A stretch of 64,000 bases of DNA from Actinoplanes sp. NBC_00393. Lineage in GTDB: Bacteria > Actinomycetota > Actinomycetes > Mycobacteriales > Micromonosporaceae. Location of the stretch: the NCBI RefSeq assembly GCF_036053395.1, contig NZ_CP107942.1, positions 10,778,001 to 10,842,000 of the forward strand. Reading direction: 5' to 3'. Position 1 is the first letter of the stretch, and each line of letters opens with the position of its first letter. Positions 14,854 through 24,679 of the stretch are shown one piece after another. Made by a program: the position numbers and the translations under genes. Below the pieces are notes generated by a model. It ran no database searches and was not told where the DNA came from. It worked only from the letters and a program-made list of their open reading frames with translations.

Positions 14854-16659
14854 TCAGTCGGACTCGGCCGGGCCGCAGATGTAGTTCGGCTCGGCGTCGT
14901 ACTTCCAGGTGAACTTCTCCCGCTTGACGATCTTGCCGTCCTTGTGGAACTGGCGCCACGCGTCCTGGGTGAAGCCCGGCAGCCCGCCGGTGGCGATGCA
15001 GCTCGGCCCGTCCGGCAGCGTGATCGTCCGCGGCGAGGTGATGTTGCGACGCGGGCTGTACTTGGTGCTCACCTTGTCCCAGACCTTGGTGCTCCACACC
15101 GACACGGTGATCGAGTTGCTGGTCCAGGCGGTGTCGAGCAGCACCCCGTGCGGGCTGTCGTTCTTGAACTTGAAGTCCAGGTCCGGGTAGAAGATCGTCG
15201 ACTCGATCACCGCCGGGTAGCGGTCGAAGTAGTACGAGTGCGGCTTGTGCTCGACGTCCTCGAGCCCGGCGTAGTAGGTGGCGTTGAACAGCGTCGTGGT
15301 GAACTGCGAGACGCCGCCGCCGACGCCGGGCACCAGCTTGCCGCCCAGGATCACCGGCGCGTCCTTGTAGCCCTGCTTGTAGCTGCGCTCGCCGGTGTGC
15401 TTGTTCAGCGAGAACGTCTTGCCGGGCAGCACCAGGGCGCCGCGGACCTGCTTGGCGGCCTGCACGATGTTCTGGCTGCGGGACGAGCCGAGGCCACCGG
15501 TGAATTTCGTGGTGAAGGTGGAGACTTTCTCCTTGACGCCGAGCTTCTCCAGGTCGGCCGCGCCCAGTTTCGGCGCCGACTTGGTGAGGGCGGCTTCCAC
15601 CGTACGATCGCTGCTGCTCTGGAGAACCGTGAGGAGCTGCGGCGCCGCGGCGCCCAGATCCAGAGTGACCCCGTCGGCGCCGGCGACGATCTTCGGCTTG
15701 CCGGCGGCGAAGGTGAAGCGCGCGTCGCGGGCGGTCACCTCGAGCTTGGACAGCTGCGGGGCGACCGCGGCACGCAACTTCTTCTCGTCGATCCGCGGCT
15801 CGATCTTGCCGGTCTTGTCCGCGGTCAGCACCAGGCTCTTGGCGATGGCGGCCGGCGCGATGGTCAGCGTGCCGCGCTCGGAGGTCACCGTCACCGGGGC
15901 GGCGACCGCCGGGCGGGCGAGCGTCTCGACCAGCTCGTCCACCTCGGCCGCCGTGGTCACCGGCTGCACCTCGACCAGCGGAACCGTGATCGTCCCGCCG
16001 CTCAGCCAGCCGGCCTTGACCGCCTCGGCCGAGCGCGCCGGCTCCAGGTCGCGGCCCGGCTCGGGGTGGACGGCCCTCGGTTTGACGCCGTCGAAGACGA
16101 CCGCGGGCCTGGTCATCGCGGTGCCGAATTTGCCGGCCGCCTTGCGCAGCGCGGCGTCGAGGAGGTCGGCGTCCACGGCGACGACCGGGGTCACCGACCG
16201 GTCCGCGAAGAGTGAGGGGCGGCCCTTGGCGGCGGCGTCGACGGTCGCCTCGACGTCGACCACCAGGCCCACGTCGGCCGGCTGCACCGAGGCGGTCTTC
16301 CCGGTGCCCTCGATCTGGATCGTGACCGGGCCGGTGAGCTTCTGGTCCGACGCCAGCCTGGTCCGCAGCGCGCCCGCCGCCTCGGTCCGGCTGAGCCCGC
16401 CCAGGTCCAGCCCGAGAACTGTGACGCCACGCGGGACGTCGCCCTGGAACGCCCAGTTCACCGCCGCGCCGGCGCCGACCGCGAGGACGAGCACCAAGCC
16501 GCCGGCGATCAGCAGTCTGCGCCCGCGCCGCTTCGGTGGCGGCTGCGGCGACTCGGCCGGCGGGACGTCGATGTTGTCGTGCACCGGCGTCGCCTGCTGG
16601 GGGAGCCGGAGGGTCGGCAGGTCCTCAGCGGTAGGCGGTTGCTCACTCGCAGTGCTCAC
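14854..16659 (-). CDS. VanW-family membrane-anchored cell-wall protein
   Basis: About 601 residues. A Pro-rich cytoplasmic N-terminus, RRGRR followed by one transmembrane helix (LLIAGGLVLVLAVGAGAAV), two peptidoglycan-binding-4-like (YkuD-associated) repeats in the middle, and a C-terminal VanW domain (FSLNKHTGERSYKQGY... GGGVSQFTTTLFNATYYAG). It probably acts at the cell wall; the biochemical role of VanW is not settled. I chose the GTG at 16659 because GGAAGGA lies just upstream on the minus strand; the ATG at 16710 would add 17 residues without a good ribosome-binding site. Confidence 0.85.
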   Translation of the reverse strand: MSTASEQPPTAEDLPTLRLPQQATPVHDNIDVPPAESPQPPPKRRGRRLLIAGGLVLVLAVGAGAAVNWAFQGDVPRGVTVLGLDLGGLSRTEAAGALRTRLASDQKLTGPVTIQIEGTGKTASVQPADVGLVVDVEATVDAAAKGRPSLFADRSVTPVVAVDADLLDAALRKAAGKFGTAMTRPAVVFDGVKPRAVHPEPGRDLEPARSAEAVKAGWLSGGTITVPLVEVQPVTTAAEVDELVETLARPAVAAPVTVTSERGTLTIAPAAIAKSLVLTADKTGKIEPRIDEKKLRAAVAPQLSKLEVTARDARFTFAAGKPKIVAGADGVTLDLGAAAPQLLTVLQSSSDRTVEAALTKSAPKLGAADLEKLGVKEKVSTFTTKFTGGLGSSRSQNIVQAAKQVRGALVLPGKTFSLNKHTGERSYKQGYKDAPVILGGKLVPGVGGGVSQFTTTLFNATYYAGLEDVEHKPHSYYFDRYPAVIESTIFYPDLDFKFKNDSPHGVLLDTAWTSNSITVSVWSTKVWDKVSTKYSPRRNITSPRTITLPDGPSCIATGGLPGFTQDAWRQFHKDGKIVKREKFTWKYDAEPNYICGPAESD

Positions 16660-16776
16660 CGGGGCGTCCTTCCGGGGGTCGCTGGGCGCTACGTCCGGGT
16701 TTGGACGCATTCGCGGACGCCGATCACGTCGCGGGCCAAGAATCGTAGTCGACGCCGGGCCCGATTGACCTGTGGG

Positions 16777-18798
16777 TCAGCTGTGCTGTGCCGCGTTCAG
16801 CGCCGACCGCACCGTGCTGACCAGCGTCTCCCGGTTGTACGGCTTCGCCAGGATGGTCGAACCCGGCTCGAGATTGTTGCCCTGCTCGTCGAAGAGCGCC
16901 TCGGCGAAACCGGAGACGAAGACGATGGTCAGGTTCGGCTGCCGGGAGGTGGCGATCTGGGCCAACTGACGGCCGTTCATGCCGGGCATCACCACGTCGG
17001 TGACCAGCGCCGACACGTGTCCCGGGTGCTGTTCGAGGACCTGCAGAGCCTCGGTCCCATCGGAGGCGGTCAGCACGTGGTAGCCCGCGCCGTCGAGGAT
17101 CCGGGCGGTCACCTGGAGTAGCGCCACCTCATCGTCGACCAGCAGCAGGGTCTCGCCGCCCGGGCAGCCCTGGTGCTCGTCCACCGGCGGCGGGGCGGCC
17201 GGTGTGGTCATCACCGCGGGCAGGGCGAACGTGGCCGTGGTGCCCTGCCCCTCCCGGGACAGCAGCTTGAGCTGCCCGCCGGCCTGGCTCACGATCCCCT
17301 GCGCGGTGGACAGGCCGAGGCCGGCCGTGCCCACGGTGGGCTTGGTGCTGAAGAACGGCTCGCAGGCCCGGTCCAGGACGTGCTGCGGCATGCCGGTGCC
17401 GGTGTCCCGGATGCGCAGCACCACGTGCTCGTCCTCCACCGCCGTGGTGATCGTGACCGTGCCGCCGGCGGGCATCGCCTCCACGCTGTTGCGGACCAGG
17501 TTCTGCACCGCCTGGGTGATCTGCGCCGGGTCGGCCTGCACGTCCGGCAGGTCGGGGGCCAGGTCCAGGACCAGCTCGGTCCCGGGTCCGGCCGCGGAGC
17601 GCAGGGCGCCGTGCGCGTCGCGCAGCAGCTTGTTCATGTTGAGCGCGGTCGGCTGGGTGACCTCGCGGCGGCCGAAGGCGAGCAGCTGCTGGGTGAGCGT
17701 CTTGGCCCGTTCGCCGCCCTTGACCACCTGGCCGAGGTCGCCGAGCAGCGACTCCGCCGTCTCCGCCGGGATGGTGCCGTCGGTCTGCGCGTCGCTGATC
17801 GTCTCGATGGCCAGCGTCGCGTACCCGAGGATGGCACCCAGGATGTTGTTGAAGTCGTGCGCGGTGCCGCCGGCCATCCGGCGCAGGCTGTCCAGGCGTT
17901 CCGCGTCGCGGTGCCGGGCCTCCTCCTGCCGGCGCAGGGTCTCCTCGCGCAGCCGGTCCTCCGCGGAGACCAGGTCGGTGACGTCGTCGACCATCAGCAC
18001 GCCGCCGGCGAGCTGCCCGTCATCGTCGTCGTGGATCTGCCGCAGGTGCAGCCGCAGCCGCCGGGTGGTGCCGTCGGACCAGGTGATCCGATGGTCGAAC
18101 TTCAGCTCGGCGGTGTTGCCGGCGCCGTGCAGCAGGCTCAGCGCGGCATCCTGCGCGTCGGTGTCGAGGCAGGCCAGCCAGCCCTGGCCGAGGAAGCTGT
18201 CCAGCGACACCTGCATGATCTCGGCGAGCCGCGGGTTGATGTAGTCGGCGTTGCCGTGCCGGTCGATGATCCCGATGCCCACCGGTGAGGCGATCGCCAT
18301 CGCCTCGAACCGGCGCTCGGTGTCGTGCAGGGCCCGGACCTTCTCGATCAGCTTGGCGTTCACCGCGTGCAGGTGCGCCTGGGCGAACGCCTCGTCGGCG
18401 GCCGGGACCTCGACGGTGACCGGGCCGTTCGCCAGGGCGGTGTCGACCGCGTCGAGCAGGGTGTGCGGATCCTGCGAGCGCAGCACCACCTGGCTGACCC
18501 CGCACGCCTCGGCGATCGGCCGGGTCTCCGGCTCCAGGTAGTTGGCGGTGTAGAAGATCACCGGCGCCTGCGCGGCCTGCCGGTCCGGGTCGGTGCGCAG
18601 CCGGTGGACCAGTTCCAGGCCGTCGATGCCGGGCATCAGCACGTCCGAGACGACGACGTCGGGATGGTGGACGTGGGCCAGCCGGAGCGCGTCGGCCCCG
18701 TCGTGCGCCTCGATGACCTCGTGACCCCGGTACCCGAGCAACATGCGCACGATGTCCCGGTTGGCGGCCACGTCGTCGACCACCATCACTGTCGCCAC
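16777..18798 (-). CDS. Hybrid histidine kinase: receiver-PAS-HisKA-HATPase-receiver
   Basis: A cytoplasmic 673-residue protein with no membrane segment. Domains: receiver (about 1-120; phosphoacceptor D52 in VVVSDVLMPG), PAS (about 160-280), phosphoacceptor helix AGGTAHDFNNILG with H314, HATPase_c (NLVRNSVEAM, DTGTGMP, GLGLSTAQGI) and a second receiver near the C-terminus (D601 in VTDVVMPGMNG). The GTG at 18798 has GAGGGAG upstream. Its input may come from another kinase through the first receiver. Divergently placed next to another hybrid kinase, with 72 bases between the starts. Confidence 0.9.
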   Translation of the reverse strand: MATVMVVDDVAANRDIVRMLLGYRGHEVIEAHDGADALRLAHVHHPDVVVSDVLMPGIDGLELVHRLRTDPDRQAAQAPVIFYTANYLEPETRPIAEACGVSQVVLRSQDPHTLLDAVDTALANGPVTVEVPAADEAFAQAHLHAVNAKLIEKVRALHDTERRFEAMAIASPVGIGIIDRHGNADYINPRLAEIMQVSLDSFLGQGWLACLDTDAQDAALSLLHGAGNTAELKFDHRITWSDGTTRRLRLHLRQIHDDDDGQLAGGVLMVDDVTDLVSAEDRLREETLRRQEEARHRDAERLDSLRRMAGGTAHDFNNILGAILGYATLAIETISDAQTDGTIPAETAESLLGDLGQVVKGGERAKTLTQQLLAFGRREVTQPTALNMNKLLRDAHGALRSAAGPGTELVLDLAPDLPDVQADPAQITQAVQNLVRNSVEAMPAGGTVTITTAVEDEHVVLRIRDTGTGMPQHVLDRACEPFFSTKPTVGTAGLGLSTAQGIVSQAGGQLKLLSREGQGTTATFALPAVMTTPAAPPPVDEHQGCPGGETLLLVDDEVALLQVTARILDGAGYHVLTASDGTEALQVLEQHPGHVSALVTDVVMPGMNGRQLAQIATSRQPNLTIVFVSGFAEALFDEQGNNLEPGSTILAKPYNRETLVSTVRSALNAAQHS

Positions 18799-18870
18799 GG
18801 CGTCTCCCTCTGCGGCGGTGGGAAGATCTGAGTCTTTGTCCGATATAAGGCTAAAGCAGAAAATCTCCAC
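18799..18870. promoter_or_regulatory. Shared promoter region of two divergent hybrid kinases
   Basis: The gap between the two start codons is AT-rich compared with its surroundings. On the minus strand CTTATAT followed by CGG is a plausible -10 for the receiver-PAS kinase; on the plus strand no clear hexamers were found. Co-regulation of the two kinases is likely from the layout but is inference. Confidence 0.4.
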
Positions 18871-21795
18871 ATGTACGGTGATGCTGAATCGGATTCGGCT
18901 CCGCACCCGGGGGAGTGCTGCGCATTGGAACGTCGGACTGTAGTCGCTCCGGCCCTGCTGGCGGTGGGTGTCGTCGCCGTGGCCGGTGTCGCGGAGCTGC
19001 TGCGCCGCGGCCTCGACCGGTACTTCCATCGTGCCGCGCAGCGGTTCGCCGAGGGCCGGTTCGAGAGCGAGCGCCGCCTGCAGAGCCACGTCAACGCCCG
19101 CCTGGCCGCCATCGTCGAGGCCTCCCAGGACGCCATCGTCAGCAAGGCGCTGGACGGCACGATCCACACCTGGAACCCGGGGGCCGAGCGGCTCTACGGC
19201 TACACCGCCGAGGAGATGGTCGGCAGCGACGTCACCCGGCTGCTGCCGCCGGACCGGCTGGGCGAGGAGAAGGAGCTGCTCGGCCGGGTGCTCGGCGGAC
19301 AGGCCCTGAGCCGGTACGAGACCCGCCGCCAGCGCAAAGACGGCAGCATCATCGAGGTGTCGCTGAGCATGGCCCCGATGCGCGACACCGACGACACGGT
19401 GATCGGCGCGTCCACCGTCGCGCACGACATCACCGCCCGCGTGCACGCCGAGCAGCGCCTGCGGGTGGAGCGCGAGCAGCTCGAGATGATCATGCAGGCG
19501 GCCAGCGACCCGTTCTTCACGATGGACGGGGACGGTGTGATCGCCGAGTGGAACCGGCAGGCCGAGCACGTCTTCGGCTGGCCGCGCGAGGAGATCCTCG
19601 GCCGCAACGTGGCCGGCACCATCCTGCCGGCCCGTTACCGGGGACCGCTGGAACGGGTGCTCGACGGCCGGTGGGACTGGGTGCTGGACCGGCCGACCGA
19701 GATCGCCGCCAACCACCAGGACGGTCACGAGATCCCGGCCGAGCTGACCATGTGGCGGATCGGTCACGACGGAGGGGTGCACTTCCACGGCTTCGTCCGC
19801 GACATCACCGCCCGCCGGCAGACCGAGCAGGCCCTGGCCGAGGCCCGCGACCAGGCGATCGAGACGGCCCGGCTGAAGTCGCAGTTCCTGGCGTCGATGA
19901 GCCACGAGATCCGGACGCCGATGAACGGGGTGATCGGCCTGACCGGGCTGTTGCTCGGCTCGCCGCTCGACGACAAGCAGCGCCGGTACGCCGAGGGCAT
20001 CAGCGCGGCCGGCTCCGCGCTGCTCGCGGTGATCAACGACATCCTCGACTTCTCCAAGCTGGAGGCCGGCAAGGTCCTGCTGGAGGACGCCAACTTCGAG
20101 GTCGGCCGGCTGATCGCCGACGTGGTGTCGCTGGTCGCCCCGCCGGACACCCGGGACTCGGTGACGGTCACCGGGGTCTGCGACCCGGCCCTGCCGGGCA
20201 CCGTCTGCGGCGACCCGGCCAAGCTACGGCAGGTGCTGCTCAACCTGGCCGGCAATGCGGTGAAGTTCACCAACCAGGGGCAGGTCACCGTCACCGCCAC
20301 CCGGGACGAGCGGCATCCGAGCGGCCCGGACGCGGTGCCGATCCGGTTCGAGGTGCGCGACACCGGCATCGGCATCGACATGCACCAGCAGGAGGAGCTG
20401 TTCGAGGCGTTCACCCAGGCCGACGCCGGTACCACCCGCAAGTTCGGCGGCACCGGGCTGGGCCTGGCGATCAGCCGCGATCTGGTCGAGCTGATGGGCG
20501 GCACGATCGGCGTGCAGAGCGAGCCGGGGCACGGCAGCACGTTCTGGTTCACCGTCACGCTGCGCGCCGCCCGCGACGACCTGCACCTCTCCGACCGGCA
20601 CTCGCTGGACGGGCTGCGGGTACTCATCGTCGACAGCGACGAGAACGACCGCAGTGTCCTGGCCGACCAGCTCACCGCGTGGTCGATGCAGGCGACCGGA
20701 ACCGTGGACACAGCCAGCGCGGGCGCCGCGCTGCGCGACGCGGCTGCCGCGGGCCGCCCGGTCGACCTGGTCATCGTCGACATCGGCACGGCCCGCGACG
20801 ACGGGATGGAGATCGGCGGGTTGACCATCGCCCCGGCCGGCTGCCCGGCGCCGAAGACCATCCTGCTCGCCGACGACGCCCACCACCTGCCCGAGGAGCC
20901 GGATCCGGACCGGTTCTCGGCGGCCTTCGCCAAGCCGCTGCGGCAGTCCCAGCTCTACGACGCGCTGGTCGGCGCGCTCACCGACCGTGTGGAGGACCAG
21001 TCCGTCGGTGCCACCGCCGAGACCCCGGTGGGCCGGGGCCATCTGCTGCTGGTGGAGGACAACGACATCAACCGGACGGTGGCCCTCGGCATCCTCGCGA
21101 ACCTCGGCTACAGCGCCGACATCGCGGTCAACGGCCTGGAGGCCGTCGAGCGGGCCGGCCGGCAGGAATACCGGGCGATCTTCATGGACTGTCTGATGCC
21201 GGAGATGGACGGGTACGCCGCCACCGAGGAGATCCGGCGCCGCGAACCGCGGGGCCGGCGCGTGCCGATCATCGCGCTCACCGCGAGCGCGCTGCCCGAG
21301 GACCGGGCCCGCTGTCTGGCCGCCGGGATGGACGGGCACATCGCCAAGCCGCTGATCCCGGCGGACGTCGCCAAGGTCCTGGAACGCTGGACCAGCCCGC
21401 TGACCGTGCCGGAGCCGGCCGCCGTGGTCGCCGAGATCGAACACCGGCTCGACCAGTTGCGCGGCCCCGACCCGGCGGCCACCGCGAAGGCGCTGGGCGG
21501 TCTGCTCAGCGCGCTGTCCGCGAAGATTCCCGAGCATCTGGACCGGATCATCCACGCGCTCGCGTTCGACGACGCGGACGCGCTGCGCAACGAGGCGCAC
21601 CAGCTCAAGGGGATCATGGCGAATCTCGGGGCGGGCGCGGCCACCGACGCCTGCGGCCGGCTGGAGACCGACGCCCGCGCCGGTGACCTCGATGCCGCCG
21701 TGGCGTCACTGGCCCACGCCCGCCCGTTGATCGCGCTCACCCGGACCGCGGTGGATCAGATCCGTCCCCGGTTCAGCAGGGCGTCCTCCGCGTAG
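18871..21795 (+). CDS. Hybrid histidine kinase with two PAS domains, two receivers and an HPt domain
   Basis: A 974-residue phosphorelay protein. One N-terminal transmembrane helix (VAPALLAVGVVAVAGV), PAS 1 (about 75-200), PAS 2 (about 205-320), HisKA with H345 in SMSHEIRTPMNG, HATPase_c (NLAGNAVKFT, DTGIGI, GTGLGLAIS), a divergent receiver around 585-695 (D637 in VIVDIGT), a canonical receiver around 727-845 (D773 in IFMDCLMPEMDG, K in HIAKPL) and a C-terminal HPt domain with H910 in EAHQLKG. The whole relay His-Asp-His is in one chain; the output regulator is elsewhere. The 3' end overlaps the convergent ABC gene by 40 bases. Confidence 0.9.
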   Translation: MYGDAESDSAPHPGECCALERRTVVAPALLAVGVVAVAGVAELLRRGLDRYFHRAAQRFAEGRFESERRLQSHVNARLAAIVEASQDAIVSKALDGTIHTWNPGAERLYGYTAEEMVGSDVTRLLPPDRLGEEKELLGRVLGGQALSRYETRRQRKDGSIIEVSLSMAPMRDTDDTVIGASTVAHDITARVHAEQRLRVEREQLEMIMQAASDPFFTMDGDGVIAEWNRQAEHVFGWPREEILGRNVAGTILPARYRGPLERVLDGRWDWVLDRPTEIAANHQDGHEIPAELTMWRIGHDGGVHFHGFVRDITARRQTEQALAEARDQAIETARLKSQFLASMSHEIRTPMNGVIGLTGLLLGSPLDDKQRRYAEGISAAGSALLAVINDILDFSKLEAGKVLLEDANFEVGRLIADVVSLVAPPDTRDSVTVTGVCDPALPGTVCGDPAKLRQVLLNLAGNAVKFTNQGQVTVTATRDERHPSGPDAVPIRFEVRDTGIGIDMHQQEELFEAFTQADAGTTRKFGGTGLGLAISRDLVELMGGTIGVQSEPGHGSTFWFTVTLRAARDDLHLSDRHSLDGLRVLIVDSDENDRSVLADQLTAWSMQATGTVDTASAGAALRDAAAAGRPVDLVIVDIGTARDDGMEIGGLTIAPAGCPAPKTILLADDAHHLPEEPDPDRFSAAFAKPLRQSQLYDALVGALTDRVEDQSVGATAETPVGRGHLLLVEDNDINRTVALGILANLGYSADIAVNGLEAVERAGRQEYRAIFMDCLMPEMDGYAATEEIRRREPRGRRVPIIALTASALPEDRARCLAAGMDGHIAKPLIPADVAKVLERWTSPLTVPEPAAVVAEIEHRLDQLRGPDPAATAKALGGLLSALSAKIPEHLDRIIHALAFDDADALRNEAHQLKGIMANLGAGAATDACGRLETDARAGDLDAAVASLAHARPLIALTRTAVDQIRPRFSRASSA

Positions 21796-22733
21796 AGGTG
21801 GCACGCGGCCTGCTGCCCGTCCAACAGGTCGTACACCGGTGGGGTGGTGGTGTGACAGATCTCCATCACCCGGCCGCAGCGGGCCCGGAACGGGCAGCCC
21901 ACCGCATCCCGCTTGATCGGCGCGCCCTTGTGCAACGGCCGGTACGCCGCCCGCTTGATCCGGTGCTCCTGGCGCCCGGACGGATGCGCCACCGGACTGG
22001 CCGCCAGCAGCGCCCGGGTGTACGGGTGCCGCGGGTGCTGGAACAGCTGGTCGGCCGGCGCGATCTCGACGATCCGTCCGGCCAGCATGACCGCGATCCG
22101 GTGCGACAGGTGCCGGACGATGCCCAGGTCGTGCGCGATGAACAGATAGCTCACCCCGGTCTCCGCCTGCAGGTCGGCGAGCAGGTTGATGATCTGGCTC
22201 TGGGTGGACAGATCGAGCGCGCTGACCGCCTCGTCGCAGACCACCAGCCGCGGGCCGAGAGCCAGGGCCCGGGCGATCGCCACCCGCTGCTGCTGACCGC
22301 CGGACAGCTCCGCCGGGTACCGGCTCAGGTGCGCCCGGGAGAGCCCGACCTGCTCGAACGCCTCGGCGGCCCGCTCGTCCGGCCGGTCCAGGCCGTGCCG
22401 GCGCAGCGAGGCGATCACCGCGTCCGCGACGACGTGGCGCGGGTTGAGCGACGACGCCGGGTCCTGGAAGACGGCCTGGACGGCCCGCCGGTACTCCAGG
22501 CCCATCGTGCCGATGTCGCGCCCCTCGAAGCGGATCGTGCCCGAGGTGGGTTCGGCGAGTTTCAGGATGGCCCGGCCGGTGGTGCTCTTGCCCGAGCCGG
22601 ACTCGCCGACCAGGCCCAAGGTCTCGCCCGGCGCCACGTCAAAGTTCACGCTGTCCACAGCGTCGAAGCGACTTGTTCTGATAAACCCGGACTTATAGGT
22701 CACCGAAAGGTCGCGTATCTCAAGAAGCGTCAT
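21756..22733 (-). CDS. Peptide/nickel-type ABC transporter ATPase (OppF/DppF-like)
   Basis: 325 residues with Walker [10 protein letters not shown], signature LSGGQQQR, Walker [14 protein letters not shown]-loop [14 protein letters not shown] and the OppF/DppF C-terminal zinc-finger-like extension ([35 protein letters not shown]), here with C-P-F-R-A-R-C. Last gene of the operon. The ATG at 22733 overlaps the stop of the fused gene upstream (ATGA). It would form the ATPase dimer with the ATPase half of that fused protein. Confidence 0.9.
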   Translation of the reverse strand: MTLLEIRDLSVTYKSGFIRTSRFDAVDSVNFDVAPGETLGLVGESGSGKSTTGRAILKLAEPTSGTIRFEGRDIGTMGLEYRRAVQAVFQDPASSLNPRHVVADAVIASLRRHGLDRPDERAAEAFEQVGLSRAHLSRYPAELSGGQQQRVAIARALALGPRLVVCDEAVSALDLSTQSQIINLLADLQAETGVSYLFIAHDLGIVRHLSHRIAVMLAGRIVEIAPADQLFQHPRHPYTRALLAASPVAHPSGRQEHRIKRAAYRPLHKGAPIKRDAVGCPFRARCGRVMEICHTTTPPVYDLLDGQQAACHLYAEDALLNRGRI

Positions 22734-24679
22734 CGGCCCAGCACCAATTCTTCCGAGCGCACGCAGCGCACCTGCCGATCCAGGGGAATCGCCGCGGTCG
22801 AGCACCGGTCGACCGCGAACGAGCACCGGTTCGCGAAATGGCAGCCCGAGGGCCACTCCCCGGCGAGCGGAACCCGGCCGGGAATGGTCGGAAGCCGGTC
22901 CGCCTTGCCGTCGAGGCCGGGGTTGGCGGCCAGCAGCGCCGCCGTGTACGGATGACGCGGCCGCTCGAACAGGTCCGAGACGTCACCGACCTCGACGATC
23001 TGTCCGGCGTACATCACCGCGGCCCGGTCGCAGGACTCGGCGACCACCCCGAGGTCGTGCGTGATCACCAGGATCGTCATGTCGAACTCGTCGCGCAGGT
23101 CCAGCAGCAGGTCGAGCACCTGGCTCTGGGTGGTCACGTCGAGCGCCGAGGTGGCCTCGTCGGCGATCAGCACCCGTGGCTCGGTGGCCAGGGCCATCGC
23201 GATGCCGACCCGCTGAGCCATGCCGCCGGAGAACTGATGCGGGTACGCGTCGAGCCGCTGCTCCGGGTCCTCCACCCCGACCCGTTCGAGCAGTTCGACC
23301 GCCTTCTTCCGGGCGTCGGCCCGGGAGAGCCCGAAATGCGTACGGATCGGCTCGCAGAGCTGTCTACCGATGGTGTGCACCGGCGACAGGGCGGAGAGCG
23401 GGTCCTGGAAGACCACGGCCAGTCCACGGCCGCGGATCCCGCGCAGGTCCTTCTCCGGCAGCCCGGCGATCTCCCGGCCCTCGAACCGGATCGAGCCGGA
23501 CGCCAGCCGGGTGCCGCCCGGCAGCAGGCCGAGCGCGGAGCGGGCCAGCATCGACTTGCCCGAGCCGGACTCGCCGAGCAGGCCGATCACCTCGCCGCGG
23601 CGCAGGCTCAGCGACACGTCCTGGACCAGGGGGACCGGGTCGCCGGGGCGGTCGAGCACGACGGTGACGCCGTGGAGGTCGAGCACCCCACCGGTCTCCA
23701 CCGGACCGGACGCGGGCTTGACGATCGGCAGCGGGCGGCGGCGTACCGGGCGGGGGGTGGCGCCGGCGAAAGCCGCGCTGATGCCGTCGCCGACCAGGTT
23801 GAACGCGAGCACGGTCAGCACGATCATCACGCCCGGCGGGAAGGGCAGGAACGGCTGGGTGGCCTGGTCCTCGGCGGCCGCCCCGAGCATCCCGCCCCAG
23901 GAGGCCTGGCTGGGGTCGAGGCCGAGGCCGAGGAAGCTGAGCGCCGACTCCACCATGATCGCCGAGCCCAGGAAGATCGCCGCCTGCACCGCGAGCGGGC
24001 CGGCCAGGTTCGGCAGCACCTGCCGGAACAGGATCTCCGGCGTACGCAGCCCGGCCACCCGCGCCGCGTCGACGTAGAGCTTCTCCCGTTCGGCGAGGGT
24101 GATCGCCCGGGTCATCCGGGCGAAGGCGCCGCAGAAGATCAACCCGATGGCGAGCATCAGATTGCCCAGACCGCGGCCGAGGATGGCGATCACCGCGAAG
24201 CCGAGCAGCATGCCCGGCAGGGCGTCGGCGATGTCCAGGAAGCGGGAGCCGATCCGGTCCGACCAGCCGCCGCGGTAGCCGAGCAGCAGGCCGAGCGGCA
24301 CACCGATCAGCATCGCCACGGCGACCGAGCCGACCGCCACCAGCAGGGCGACGCGGGCGCCGTATATGAGCCGGCTGAAGGTGTCCCGGCCCAGGTCGTC
24401 GGTGCCGAGCAGATGCGCCGCCGACGGACCCTGCAGCAGAGCGTCGAAGTCGGTGGCGGCCGGATCGTGCGGCGCGAGCAGCGGAGCGGCCACCGCGGCG
24501 ACCGCCACCAGCAGCAGGAACCCGAGCGCGATCAGGGTCATCGGCTGACTGCGCAACCGGCCGAAGAGTCTGCGAGAAGTACTCGGTGAACCTTTTTCAA
24601 CCTGGCGTCGGGCCGAAGGTTCCGGGCGGTTGGTCAGGCGCAAGGCGCTGCCGCCCTGGCCACGTTGAAAAAGGTTCAT
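22730..24679 (-). CDS. Fused ABC permease-ATPase (DppC-DppD in one chain)
   Basis: A 649-residue fusion. Residues about 45-320 are a DppC-type permease ([57 protein letters not shown]); a linker [11 protein letters not shown] leads into an OppD/DppD-type ATPase at about 345-649 (Walker A GESGSGKS, signature FSGGMAQR, Walker [13 protein letters not shown]-terminal [15 protein letters not shown] motif). The start at 24679 overlaps the preceding stop (ATGA) and lies in a 15-bp inverted repeat. Alternative starts further in, such as the ATG at 24542, cannot be ruled out. Fusions of this kind keep both subunits in 1:1 ratio. Confidence 0.88.
   Translation of the reverse strand: MNLFQRGQGGSALRLTNRPEPSARRQVEKGSPSTSRRLFGRLRSQPMTLIALGFLLLVAVAAVAAPLLAPHDPAATDFDALLQGPSAAHLLGTDDLGRDTFSRLIYGARVALLVAVGSVAVAMLIGVPLGLLLGYRGGWSDRIGSRFLDIADALPGMLLGFAVIAILGRGLGNLMLAIGLIFCGAFARMTRAITLAEREKLYVDAARVAGLRTPEILFRQVLPNLAGPLAVQAAIFLGSAIMVESALSFLGLGLDPSQASWGGMLGAAAEDQATQPFLPFPPGVMIVLTVLAFNLVGDGISAAFAGATPRPVRRRPLPIVKPASGPVETGGVLDLHGVTVVLDRPGDPVPLVQDVSLSLRRGEVIGLLGESGSGKSMLARSALGLLPGGTRLASGSIRFEGREIAGLPEKDLRGIRGRGLAVVFQDPLSALSPVHTIGRQLCEPIRTHFGLSRADARKKAVELLERVGVEDPEQRLDAYPHQFSGGMAQRVGIAMALATEPRVLIADEATSALDVTTQSQVLDLLLDLRDEFDMTILVITHDLGVVAESCDRAAVMYAGQIVEVGDVSDLFERPRHPYTAALLAANPGLDGKADRLPTIPGRVPLAGEWPSGCHFANRCSFAVDRCSTAAIPLDRQVRCVRSEELVLGR
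24587..24678 (-). repeat. 15-bp inverted repeat over the start of the permease-ATPase fusion
   Basis: TGAACCTTTTTCAAC (24587-24601 on the plus strand) is matched by its exact complement at 24664-24678, which includes two bases of the start codon at 24677-24679. The arms are A/T-rich in an otherwise GC-rich gene and lie 62 bases apart. In the mRNA they could pair and hide the start codon; both arms are also translated (MNLFQ and VEKG). It may control translation of the downstream half of the operon or mark a rearrangement. Confidence 0.75.
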
